From positions 1,363,890 through 1,427,889 of the forward strand of contig JXTB01000044.1 of the NCBI GenBank assembly GCA_002914805.1: a DNA stretch of 64,000 bases, written 5' to 3'. The translations under genes and the position numbers were made by a program. The notes under the pieces were generated by a model, which was not told the DNA's origin, ran no database searches, and saw only the letters and a program-made list of their open reading frames with translations. Shown one piece after another: positions 49,001 to 58,711 of this stretch. Origin of the DNA: Parasponia andersonii (Eukaryota > Streptophyta > Magnoliopsida > Rosales > Cannabaceae). Each line of letters starts with the position of its first letter. The first letter of the stretch is position 1.

Positions 49001-49108
49001 GGCATAGTCGTCATATCCAGTGATGAATCTGATCCGGCCATGCCACCCTTCTCTGAAGCCGGTCCAAGTGCTGGGGTTGGCCGCGCCTCCTCGGATGGAG
49101 GTAACTAG
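46073..49108 (+). mobile_element. Extra opposite-strand gene of element 2 (Transposase_28-like domain plus coiled coil)
   Basis: Starts near 46073 (MASNQSQELQPVMDSELDSL). The first part resembles the Pfam 'putative gypsy type transposon' domain (DWYLHPCAPEGSIILGRKHL, FPLPPLIHQFFALTGIHPMQ). The second half encodes an acidic, serine/proline-rich linker and a long Ala/Glu/Arg coiled coil (about 48090-48700). It ends in a serine-rich tail with a 'VVISSDESDP'-like acidic motif. GT-AG introns appear near 46616-46690, 47110-47190 and 47945-48025, so the gene seems to be spliced when transcribed from this strand. The reading frame is broken at about one or two points. Extra antisense genes next to the 3' LTR are known for Tat elements, but their function is not established. 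Confidence 0.8.
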
Positions 49109-49262
49109 GTCCCCCAATTATGTATATTTGTAAAGCTAATTGTTCATCGTAATCCTTCAAATAAATGATAAAGGACGCCCGATCATTTTTAGACTGTTTT
49201 CTTTTGCCTCCAACCATTTGTTTAACTGACTGTAAGGACTCGATTTCGGGTTATTAGTGAGC

Positions 49263-49536
49263 NNNNNNNNNNNNNNNNNNNNNNNNNNNNNNNNNNNNNN
49301 NNNNNNNNNNNNNNNNNNNNNNNNNNNNNNNNNNNNNNNNNNNNNNNNNNNNNNNNNNNNNNNNNNNNNNNNNNNNNNNNNNNNNNNNNNNNNNNNNNNN
49401 NNNNNNNNNNNNNNNNNNNNNNNNNNNNNNNNNNNNNNNNNNNNNNNNNNNNNNNNNNNNNNNNNNNNNNNNNNNNNNNNNNNNNNNNNNNNNNNNNNNN
49501 NNNNNNNNNNNNNNNNNNNNNNNNNNNNNNNNNNNN
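49263..49536. other. Assembly gap (274 N)
   Basis: Falls between the extra gene and the tandem-repeat tail of element 2. In element 1 the corresponding interval has a further plus-strand segment (about 22030-22250) that may be a last exon; its counterpart here is hidden. Confidence 0.98.
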
Positions 49537-49587
49537 CTAGAGTCTGTTTCCCTTTAACTTTTCGTGTAGTCAAAACATTCCTTAGGG

Positions 49588-50470
49588 AGGGTCCACTTCC
49601 AACGGGTGGATTCTGACCTTGCCTTCCCTTAACTCTTCGTGTAGCCTAAAGTGTTCTTTCGGGGGTCCGCTGGCTAGCTTTTTGGTTGCACGCCCCCTTT
49701 CTCTTCGTACGTTTTCTCGGGTCATCGACAGGTTTTTTATTGCTCGATTCGATTCCCAAAGTACGATTGTTTTTCGAGGTTTGCTGGCGGATTTTTGATG
49801 GGCAGCGATTTTTCTCTTCGCACATTTTCTCGGGTCGTCAACGAGCGACGTGAGTCCCAAAGTGCGGGCATTTTCGAGGTCTGCTGGCAAGGTTTTATTT
49901 GCGCAGCAGCTCACTCTTCGCACGTTTCCTCGGGTCGTCGACGAGCGACGTGAGTCCCAGAGTGCGAGCATTTTCAGGGTCTGCTGGCAAGATTTTGTTT
50001 GCACAGCAGCCCACTCTTCGCATGTTTTCTTGGGTCGTCGACGAGCGACGTGAGCCCCAGAGTGCGAGCACTTTCGAAGTCTGCTGGCAAGTTTTGGCTT
50101 TGCACAGCAGTTTACCCTTCGCACGTTTTCTCGGGTCGTCGACGAGCGACGTGAGTCCTAAAGTGCGAGCACTTTCGAGGTCTGCTGGCAAGTTTTGGCT
50201 TTGCACAGCAGTTTATCCTTCGCACATTTTCTCGGGTCATCGACGAGCGACGTGAGTCCCAAAGTGCGAGCACTTTCGAGGTCTGCTGCTATAGGCTGAC
50301 CCTATACTGTAGTTAGCATTAAACATTGGGTCTGCCTCTATGGACAGACCCTTTCCGCATCAGCATAAGACGTATGGTCCGTCCCGTATGGGCTGACCGC
50401 CTTTTTCCGCAGCTACACAAATCGTCGGGTCTGCCTTTGTGGACGGACCTTTTCTTCCGTAGCAGTCCAA
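49588..50470. repeat. ~100-bp tandem repeats and hairpin repeats in the element 2 tail
   Basis: 'Tctgctggcaag'-type unit starts recur at 49880, 49980, 50080, 50181 and 50282, giving a period close to 100 bp, with two more diverged units upstream (about 49680-49880). Each unit contains TCGTCGACGA, a perfect 10-base palindrome, and 'ttctcgggtcgtcgac'. Diverged hairpin repeats of the 'gggtctgcc...ggacagaccc' type follow (50320-50460). Confidence 0.9.
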
Positions 50471-50571
50471 AAAGATGAATTCATGAGGCAATAAGGGAAC
50501 TTGACCTGTTTTGGATTCAAACTTTTAGATAATATAAACATTCGCATGGTCTTACATCATATATATGTGCC

Positions 50572-51800
50572 TTACACATAATATTTTTTCAAGTGCTGAG
50601 CGTTCCATGTGTTCGGCACATTTTTCCCCGTTTTGAATTCCTTCAAGACATATGCACCATTGTCGAGCGCTTTGATTACCTCATAGGGTCCGATCCAATT
50701 GGAGTCCAGTTTCGAGGAATTCCCTGTTCTGGCTTTTAGGACCCAATCCCCAGTGCCAAATCGTCGGGCACTAACCTTTTTAGCGTAGTAAGATCTTGCT
50801 TGCTGGTGGTATGAAGCCAAGTGGACTAAGGCCATATTTCTTGTTTCTTCCAGGAGGTCTGCGTTATGGCTTAACTGGTGCTTGTTTAGGGGGGGATCCT
50901 TTACCACTTCGGAGCGGAGGGTCGGGAGGCCGACCTCGGTCGGGATCACAGCCTCTGATCCGTAGACCATGGTGAACGGCGTTCTCCCAGTTGACCTCCG
51001 CTCTGTGGTTCGATGGGCCCACACAACGGCTGACAGTTCTTCTAACTACTTGTTTTTAGCCTCCTGCAAGTTCTTTTTGATGTTACTGAATATGGCTTTG
51101 TTTGTCGCCTCTGCTTGACCGTTCCCTTGGGGGTAGTTTACGGAAGAGAAACTGAGCCTTATATCATACAGCTCGCACATCCTTAAGCTTGGCGTTTTGG
51201 AACTGCGTGCCATGGTCGGCGTGTATCTTCTTCGGGATTCCGAATCGGCAGATTATGTTCTTCCAGATGAAGTTAATCGTGTCTGCCTTATTAACTGTCC
51301 TATAGGCTTCAGCCTCTACCCACTTGGTGAAATAGTCCGTGGCCAGCAGGATGTATCTCCTTCCTCCTAGACTTCTGGGGAGCTCTCTGACAATATCCAG
51401 ACCCCACTTGGCAAACGGCCAAGGAGTTATGTTTGAATGGAGAATCTCCGCAGGTTGACGTTTCATCGGAGCGAACCTCTGGCATTTATCACATTTTTTT
51501 ACGAATTTGGTTGCCTCCGTCATCATGTATGGCCAAAAGTATCCGGCCGTTAGAGCCTTGTGGGCGAGGCTGCGTCTGCCCGAGTGGTTGCCATATACTC
51601 CCTCGTGGATCTCCTCCATCAATTTTTGTGCTTCGATGGGGCCTATGCAGCGCAGCATTGGACCCATTGTCGATCTTCTATATAACTGTTCACCCACCAT
51701 TGAGTACCTGGTAGCTTTTAGTCTGACTGACCTTGCTTCCCGGGGGTCTGTAGGCAGTTTCCCAACGTCAAATATTGCGTGATGGGCCTCATCCACCCTT
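50572..51800 (-). mobile_element. Integrase region of element 2
   Basis: Contains the zinc-binding H-H-C-C segment (HEGVYGNHSGRR, CDKCQRF), the catalytic core ([32 protein letters not shown]) and the C-terminal segment (TPFTMVYGSEAVIPTE, WIGPYEVIKALDNGAYVL). It is broken; see the element entry. Confidence 0.9.
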
Positions 51801-51849
51801 CGTCAGCAGCACTAGTTGTGAACACGTGGTGCACAGGGGTCTGTGGGGG

Positions 51850-53600
51850 GTCTGTCATGCCTCTGCCGTCTAAAAGAACCTCTATGCTTTCAGCGGTGCC
51901 CCCGATTGATGCATTCTTAGCTAGCCCGTCAGCCCTCTGGTTCTTCTCCCTGGGGATCGGTTCGATATTGAAATTGGCAAAGCGGGCTTTTGCCCCCATC
52001 ACCTTGGAGAAATACCTGTGCAACCTCGGCTCTTTTACTTCAAAGTCCCCCCTGACCTGACCCGCGATCAACTGCGAGTCGGTCTTCACGTCGATGTCCT
52101 CTACCCCAAAATGTAGTGCCAACTCGAGGCCTTGCAACAATGCCTCGTACTCTGCCTCATTGTTAGTCACCTGGAAACCGAGCCTCAGTGCTTTCTCAAC
52201 CTTGAGGCCCGTTGGGGTCTGCAAGACTATCCCGATTCCCGACCCCGAGGCATTCGTGGATCCGTCCGTGTGGAGCGTCCAGGTTAAAGGGGGGTGAAGC
52301 TGTGACATCTGATTCAGGTCATGCCGCTCGCCAAAGGATTCGATTTCTACCAGAAAATCTGCCATGACTTGCCCTTTCTTTGCCGTCCGAGGCTGATACT
52401 CGATATCATATACCCCCAGCTTGATGGCCCATTTGGTCAGCCATCCTGACAGATCTGGTTTGGCCAAGATTTGGCAGACAGGGAAGTCCGTATATACAGT
52501 GACCGAGTGTGCCTCAAAGTACTGCCGAAGCTTCTTTTTAGTGTTGACCAATGCGAGGACTAGCTTTTCTGCCACATTGTATCAGGTTTCGGCGTCTAGG
52601 AGCATGCGGCTTATATAGAACACCGGCTTTTGTTTACCGTCTTGCTCGATGAATAGTACGGCATTGATCGCTACTTCGGACACCACTAAATAAGTGTACA
52701 GATGCTCCCCTTCAGACGAGGAAGCCAGGATAGGTGAGTGACTCAGATACAGCTTGAGGTCTGCCAATGCTTTGTCCTGTTCTTCCCCCCAAATGGCCGT
52801 AGAGTTTCTCTTCAGGCATTGGAAGAAAGGCTTGCATCGGCCAGACATCTTGGATACGAATCGGCTGAGGGCGGCTACCTTCCCGGCCAGGCGTTGGACC
52901 TCTCGAACGGATAAGGGCCTCTGCACATTTGCAATCGAGGTCAGCTGGGTCGGATTTGCTTCAATACCCCTCCGGCTCACGATATGTCCCAAGAATTTCC
53001 CTGAGGATACCCCAAATGCACACTTTTTGGGGTTCAGACGCATCTGATGCTGCCTCAAAATCTGAAAGCATTCGTCTAGATGCCTCAGATGGTCTGAATC
53101 CTCCCTGCTCTTCACGACCATGTCGTCGATGTAGACCTCCATAGTCTTTCCTAGCAGCCTGGCAAACATCTTATTTATGAATCTTTGGTAGGTTGCTCCT
53201 GCGTTCTTCAGGCCAAACGGCATACGCTTGTAGCAGTACAGACCTCGCTCTGTGATAAAAGCGGTGTGGATCTGGTCTTCCGCGTACAGGGGAATCTGGT
53301 TGTATCCAGAATAGGCATCCAGAAAGCTCATCCTGTTGAATCCCGCCGTCGCGTCTACCATTTGGTCGATTCTTGGCAGGAGAAAACTATCCTTTGGGCA
53401 TGCCTTGTTCAGGTTGGTGAAATCTATGCAGATACGGTCGTCGCCGTTTTTCTTTTTCACTACTACTGGGTTAGAAACCCACCGCAGGTATATGCATTCC
53501 CTGATTAGACCGCTCTCCAGTAGCTTTTCTACCTCCTTATTGATCGCCTTATTTTTCTCTGGTGCGAATCTTCGGGATTTCTGCCTGACCGAAGGGAAAT
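51850..53600 (-). mobile_element. Reverse transcriptase, RNase H and second RNase H region of element 2
   Basis: Reverse transcriptase motifs DFTNLNKACPKD, SGYNQIP, MPFGLKNAGATYQRF and YIDDM (near 53125) are present. They are followed by the gypsy RNase H (QKPVFYISRML, ADFLVEI) and a second, archaeal-type RNase H (WTLHTDGSTNASGSGIGIVL, TNNEAEYEALLQGLELAL). The dual RNase H is a Tat-lineage mark. It is broken; see the element entry. Confidence 0.92.
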
Positions 53601-54144
53601 GGGGGTCTATATTCAGTCGGTGATAGGAGTGTGCGGGTCTATCCCTGGCATATCATCATGGGACCATGCAAAGACGTCTTCATTCTGCTTTAAGAATCCC
53701 AACATTTCATTCTTCTGTTCCTCGGGCAATAAGGCTCCGATTAGGATCACCTTCGCCGGTTCTTCCTCTCTCAAAGGGACCGCTACCAGCTCTTCGATCG
53801 TAGATTGCGGGCCGTCAGACTTTTCTTCGATTTGTTTCATGTATGCTGGCAGGCGGTCCTTTGATTGCTATCATCTCCGGTTGCGGTGCTTGCGCTCGTG
53901 TCGGCTCCCCTCAGGGCGGCCGAAAAGCATTTTCTTGCAGAGGCCTGGTCCCCCTTGATGTCAATCGTGTATGTGTCGTCCTTTGACTGACATCTTAAGA
54001 CTTGATGGAGGGTGGAAGCGACCCCATGCATGGCATGGATCCATCCCCTTTCCATGATGACATTGAAGGAAGACTGGTAGTCAACGACGACGAAATCCAC
54101 GTCCACGCATCTTTCGGCTGCGCAGACATTAAGGGTAACGATGC

Positions 54145-54480
54145 CTAAAGGGCATACCCTGGTACTGTCAAAAGCGAAAAGCGGTTGACAGGTTGGCCTG
54201 AGTGCGCTCTATCCAGACCCATATTTTCGAACGTGTTGAGAAATAGGATATCGACACTGCTCCCACCATCGACCAAGACCCGTCCAACCAATGTGGAGCC
54301 AATCTGCAGCTTGATCACCAAGGGGTCGTCGTGAGGATGGCGTACCGTGGTTAAATCTTGCTGAGTAAAAACAATAGAGGCAGCGGATGCGCGGCCTTCT
54401 CCCGATATCAAGTGGTTGACGGAGTGTCCCATCCTCTTCAAGCGCTTCGCCCTGCCCTCGGCTCTTTTGAGGCACTTCTG
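54145..54480 (-). mobile_element. Aspartic protease region of element 2
   Basis: Contains LVGRVLVDGGSSVDILF, the retroviral-type protease active-site motif (DGGSS in plant Tat elements in place of DTGA/S), between gag and reverse transcriptase. Confidence 0.85.
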
Positions 54481-54899
54481 TTTTTCCTCTTGATCGTGGG
54501 TCGGCTCAGGCCTGCCCACGATGGTCGGCACTATCCTGAGGGTCTGCTCTCCCGACCTTGAGGCTTGGACCTGCTTCCCTTTCTCAGTCCTGGCAGTGTC
54601 TTGCCGTGGCTGAGCTTTATCGATTTTCATGTACTGCTTCAACCTGCCAGCGTGGATCGCCAACATGACCTGAGCGTAAAGATTGCGGCAATGGACGGTG
54701 TCATGCCCGAAATCTTTGTGGAACTGGCAGTATCTGTTCCTTTCTTCATGTGCTCCAGGACGCTGGATTTTGGCGGGTCCTTGAAAATGCCCTTGTCTCT
54801 ATTCTGGAGGTATATCACGTCGATCGACGTGTTGAGCTCGTACTTGGGCAGAGGATCATGGGTCGTCTTCCTCCTCTTGCCTCCCTCCAAACCGTCTCA

Positions 54900-56071
54900 T
54901 GCCGGGACTTCTTGCTTCGGGGCCGGTCCTTGGCCCGGTGGGGGCCTCTTCATCCCTTGTGGGGCCGGGGGTTGTATTGGCGTCGTTGTTACTGCGGCAG
55001 AGGTCTTGGGCGCCTTCTGGCGGTTTTTCAGCATCCTGAATACCCCTTCCGACTTGGCATGGATGTCCGCCATGTCGTATGGTAGATTTAGAAGGAGATG
55101 GTCCGATAGCATTGATCCCGGCTGCAGGCTCCGGACGAACGAGCCTATGGCTTGGACCGAGTCTGCGTTATGGACCAGCGACATTATCTCAAGGAAACGC
55201 GAGAGGTACTCCCGAGGGGATTCATCTGCGGCCTGCTCCAAACGGTCCAGGTCTCGCATGGTTTTTTGCTGTTTTCGGACACCTGCGTACTGCCTCAGGA
55301 AAAGTCTGCAGAAGTCTTCGAACCCGTTTATGGACTTTTCTGGGAGCTGCCTGAACCATAACAGGGCTGGTCCCACAAGGGTTGTAGAGAAAACTTTGCA
55401 AGTCACAGCCTCGTCCCTGGTCTCTAAGGCCATCTTCTGCTGGAAGTGGTATATGTGGTCGAGGGGGTCAGTTTTCCCCTCGAACGGCCTGAATGTCGGG
55501 GTCGTGAAGTCTCTCGGCCTGGGTTCCATCTGGATCCAGTCAGCGAAGGCCGTCCGGTTGATGCCTCGTACAGTTTGTTCTGCAAGATCATCAGATGTCT
55601 GGCTATGATGGTTGCCGAGTCTCTTACCCAACTCTACCATTATCTCTTGCTTCCAGTCGGGGGGCGTACCCCCAGGGCTTTCATGGTGTCTTCCGCCCGT
55701 TGCCCCCCTGGTTGGAAAAGTCTCGACTGGCTTTGCCGTACCCCCTGCATTCGTGACCCGGACAGGGCGGGAGCTTCTCCCCACGGTTGGCTTCCGAACT
55801 CTTGTTGGACTTCTTCGTCGAAATCTTCCCTCCGCTGGGTCCTATCTTCACTTGCCAGCAAACCCTCGAGGCGAGCATTATCTCTGTGTACCTCTGCGAC
55901 CTCGTCCCTTAGACCCAGGACGGCCTCGTGGGCCATCTCTGCCTTTCTGTTTGCTTCCGCTAGGGTGGCAAGCATCTGATCCAGCTTCTGCCCCAGATCT
56001 GGTCGTTCTTCTCGGGAGCTTCCTTCGGCATTAGGACGTGTGCTCCTGGTTGTCATTCTTGAGGGTACCAT
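54900..56071 (-). mobile_element. gag region of element 2
   Basis: The capsid-type segment resembles the Retrotrans_gag family (FEGKTDPLDHIYHFQQKM, GPALLWFRQLP, ESPREYLSRF). It is preceded by a charged coiled-coil leader. It begins about 80 bases after the primer site. Confidence 0.9.
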
Positions 56072-56148
56072 CAGACGTTGTATGGCTTTTTTGTTCGGGG
56101 AGAGCGTGGTTGCGAGTTTCTCATTCTCTTTTCCACGCTCAACCGTTT

Positions 56149-56166
56149 CCCACAGACGGCGCCAAA
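56149..56166 (-). promoter_or_regulatory. tRNA primer-binding site of element 2
   Basis: On the minus strand TTTGGCGCCGTCTGTGGG follows the end of the 5' LTR (..CCAACA) after two bases. TGGCGCCGT matches the 3' end of plant tRNA-Asp, although the last bases diverge from a perfect complement. Confidence 0.75.
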
Positions 56167-56167
56167 C

Positions 56168-56932
56168 TGTTGGAGCGGTTTCTCACCAGCCGTCCACATG
56201 TCTCGAACTGCCGACGGGGTATTCTCCAACTGTCCACGTGTCCTTGCTGTCTCAAAGCTCTCTGAACTCCAAGCAAGATCAGAGAGGCGGGGGTGGCTAC
56301 CTGCAAAGACTCTCCGATGCTTAAGTCAGTGGTTTATCTTTGTATTGGGTAGCAAGGAAAATATTTCAGTATGAATATCTATCTGTTTTCTTTTTGTTCA
56401 CAGACTTTTTTATACATATCAGTTTTTTGTGCATACATGCCCCTCTCGGGAACGCATGGCTTCTATATATGTAGTCCTGAGATAGCGAACAGCCTCGTTC
56501 TCCATCCCAGGAATGAGTACCTTTCATCTCAAGATCTTTTTTAATATTCACGGGCCGAGATTTCTGTGATCTCCTCTGTGCTACCGTGGCCTGATTTTCG
56601 TCGCCTCCTACGGCTTCAATCTGTCAGGAGTAAGATTTGGGCAACTCGCCGTTTTGTCAGGACGGCTTGTCCCTGGCATACACACCTACCCAGGATCACA
56701 TTAAATGCTCTGTCTGGGTCTGGAGCCGTGGGTTGCTTTCCATTATATTCAGTCTGAAGACCCTTGGGGCTTCCGACCCCCAGCTGTCGAGGTTGGGGTC
56801 TGACTGGGCCAAACCGTCTGGGGTCAGTGATGGACTCGGCCCTAATCTCGGACGGTCCAATGGCCAATTTTGAGATCACGTGCAATCCGCGTGGCCTTCC
56901 TCGTGGCATAAGATTCAGGAACGGGTCCCACA
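56168..56932 (-). mobile_element. 5' LTR of element 2
   Basis: 765 bp, same ends as the partner LTR, beside the primer site. It is followed outward by ATAAC, equal to the five bases before 44908. Confidence 0.93.
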
Positions 56933-56937
56933 ATAAC

Positions 56938-58711
56938 TATTTCAAATTACCCTAACATCTCCGAGTCGGTATTTTTGTTTTGGAAAAAAAAAAAAAAGTT
57001 GAAACTTGATACTACAAAGCGTGACTTTGATATTTTTTTAAAAAAAAAAAAAACATTTTTCATTTAATTCAGCCGGTGGTGGCAAAATACTTTTCTGGTT
57101 TCACTTCACGTTAAGCATGAAAAAGGAAATAATAAAGTAGAGGCGAATTGTGGTCTGAACCTTTGAGCTATTTTCCAGCAAGAATTATTTAATGCATGCT
57201 CTAAGCGTGGTTACCACGCAAATTAGGTGCAACGTCATGGATAAAACCGTCATTTCACAATTTCGTTTAACCATACATATTTTCGAACAAGCGCGGCACA
57301 CTTAATTCGATTTATTTAAAAAGAAAATTAAAAAAAAAAAAGAGAGAGAGAAGAATATAATGGCAATTATAGCGGCAAGCAACGAAAGGCCGAAAACCAA
57401 CTAACAAATTAGCGAAGGAAGCAGACGCCATAACCACCATTAAGCTCAATTTAAAACCCAAAACTAACTAACTAACTCAGACACAACCTAGAGAGAGAAA
57501 CTAGAGAGAGAACCTAGATAGAGACTAATGTCTTCTTCTTCTTCTTCTTCTTCTTCTTCTTTCTCTGGATATATTTCACAGCTTTTGGCTTTAAACCTGT
57601 TACTCTTCAGATTATTCTACCTGCATTTTTCGTTCTTTTTTTTTTTTTTATTTGGCTCTTACTGATCTGGTTTTGAATTGAGTTCACATTTGTCTTCTTC
57701 CCTAAGCAACCAGAGTAAGTCGACTTCAAAAGGCTATTGTTTCGAGTAATTTTAGAGGATTTTCATGGTGAATCGTACAAATTATGAGTATATATATTAT
57801 TATTTTACTATTATTTTTTCTCTAAATTTGTTGGATTTTTTCTGTAACGCGTTTAGGTATGAAAGACTCTACTAATTGATTTGTTCATTAATTAATTTAT
57901 TTTCAAATTTTGGGGTTTTTCTATTTATGGGAATTTTTGTTATTTACTGTTTGGATTTTGTTGTACAGGCTGAGTTTTAGGAAGAACCCACAAACGCTAA
58001 AAAGCGAGGATTTTCAGTCAGAAAATCAAGTCCATTTTCGCATTTTTCAGAAATATGAACTCTGTTTTCTCTATCTATGTGCACATGAAGCTGGAGAAGA
58101 ATCTTCCAGAGGTCGCAAACATTCCTTGAAAATGACTGAATTCTCAATCTCCGAGGTGATTATTATTATTACTATCGTTTTTTTTAAAAAAAAAAAATTA
58201 ATCAATAATTTAATGACATTTGTTTTTAATAATGAAAATGCTTGTGATGTTAGAGTAAGCCTATGACAGTCTGTAACTTGGGACCATTTAAGAAAATTCC
58301 AAAATTTCCATTAAAATACAAATAGGAACCGTCTGCTTGTGCTCTGGATCTTATGTGTTACGATTAAAATGTCAATTAAAAAATTTTTGGGTTCATACTT
58401 GAGATATCGTACTAAGAGAAATGTGGATGAATTATCATTGACCCATGATTAGTTTGTTAATGTAGATGATGATTGGTCTCTAGAGTTTCGTTGGCTCTCA
58501 TGTTTTGTAATAGCCCAACAGGGTGTTTGGTTTTATTCGAAGCTCTGAACCGCAATGCATTAGTCGAATATTGCAGAAAAAGTTATACAGAGTTGGAGAG
58601 AAGAGTCAATGATTAAAGCTATCCATTAGAAAATATGGTTTCTTGACTTATCTTCACATTACAATCTTGGTGGGAGGTGGGTTTTGGAGGAGGATAGAGT
58701 AACGGTGACAT
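56938..58711 (+). promoter_or_regulatory. Kinesin-7 gene promoter and 5' UTR with a probable leader intron
   Basis: The stretch runs from the retroelement edge to the kinesin start codon. 57480-57570 is a typical leader (GA-rich, then a (TCT)n run at 57531-57560). A short upstream ORF (57528 onward) would start MSSSSSSSSSF. An AACGG word (58702-58706, in GTAACGGTGA) lies ten bases before the start codon; mitotic kinesins often carry AACGG-core elements, but the flanks fit poorly. Exact leader splicing cannot be fixed by eye. Confidence 0.45.

Larger units (their letters stand above)
44908..56932 (-). mobile_element. Near full-length Tat-type Ty3/gypsy LTR retrotransposon with an opposite-strand gene (element 2)
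   Basis: About 12.0 kb bounded by an exact ATAAC duplication (44903-44907 and 56933-56937). Order in element sense (minus strand): 5' LTR, tRNA primer site, gag, protease, reverse transcriptase, RNase H, second archaeal-type RNase H, integrase, ~100-bp tandem repeats, the extra gene on the other strand, purine tract, 3' LTR. The second RNase H and the extra opposite-strand gene are marks of the Tat lineage. The LTRs differ by a few percent by eye plus one ~59-bp length difference, suggesting insertion within the last few million years. The element is broken: roughly eight interruptions across gag-pol, and an assembly gap. It is a fossil. Confidence 0.93.

Noticed and set aside
49680-50290. 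CRISPR-like regular repeats
   Set aside because: The period is regular but the whole unit is repeated without unique spacers, in a plant retroelement tail; a tandem repeat, not a CRISPR array.
52754-53623. Several overlapping plus-strand ORFs
   Set aside because: Complement of the reverse transcriptase region.
54565-55608. 347-residue plus-strand ORF
   Set aside because: It is the complement of the gag region of element 2, with no family resemblance and biased composition; a shadow.
58699-58709. Mitosis-specific activator element before the kinesin start
   Set aside because: Only the AACGG core matches; flanking bases differ from the usual consensus and it lies within the leader, so it is mentioned but not annotated as a site.
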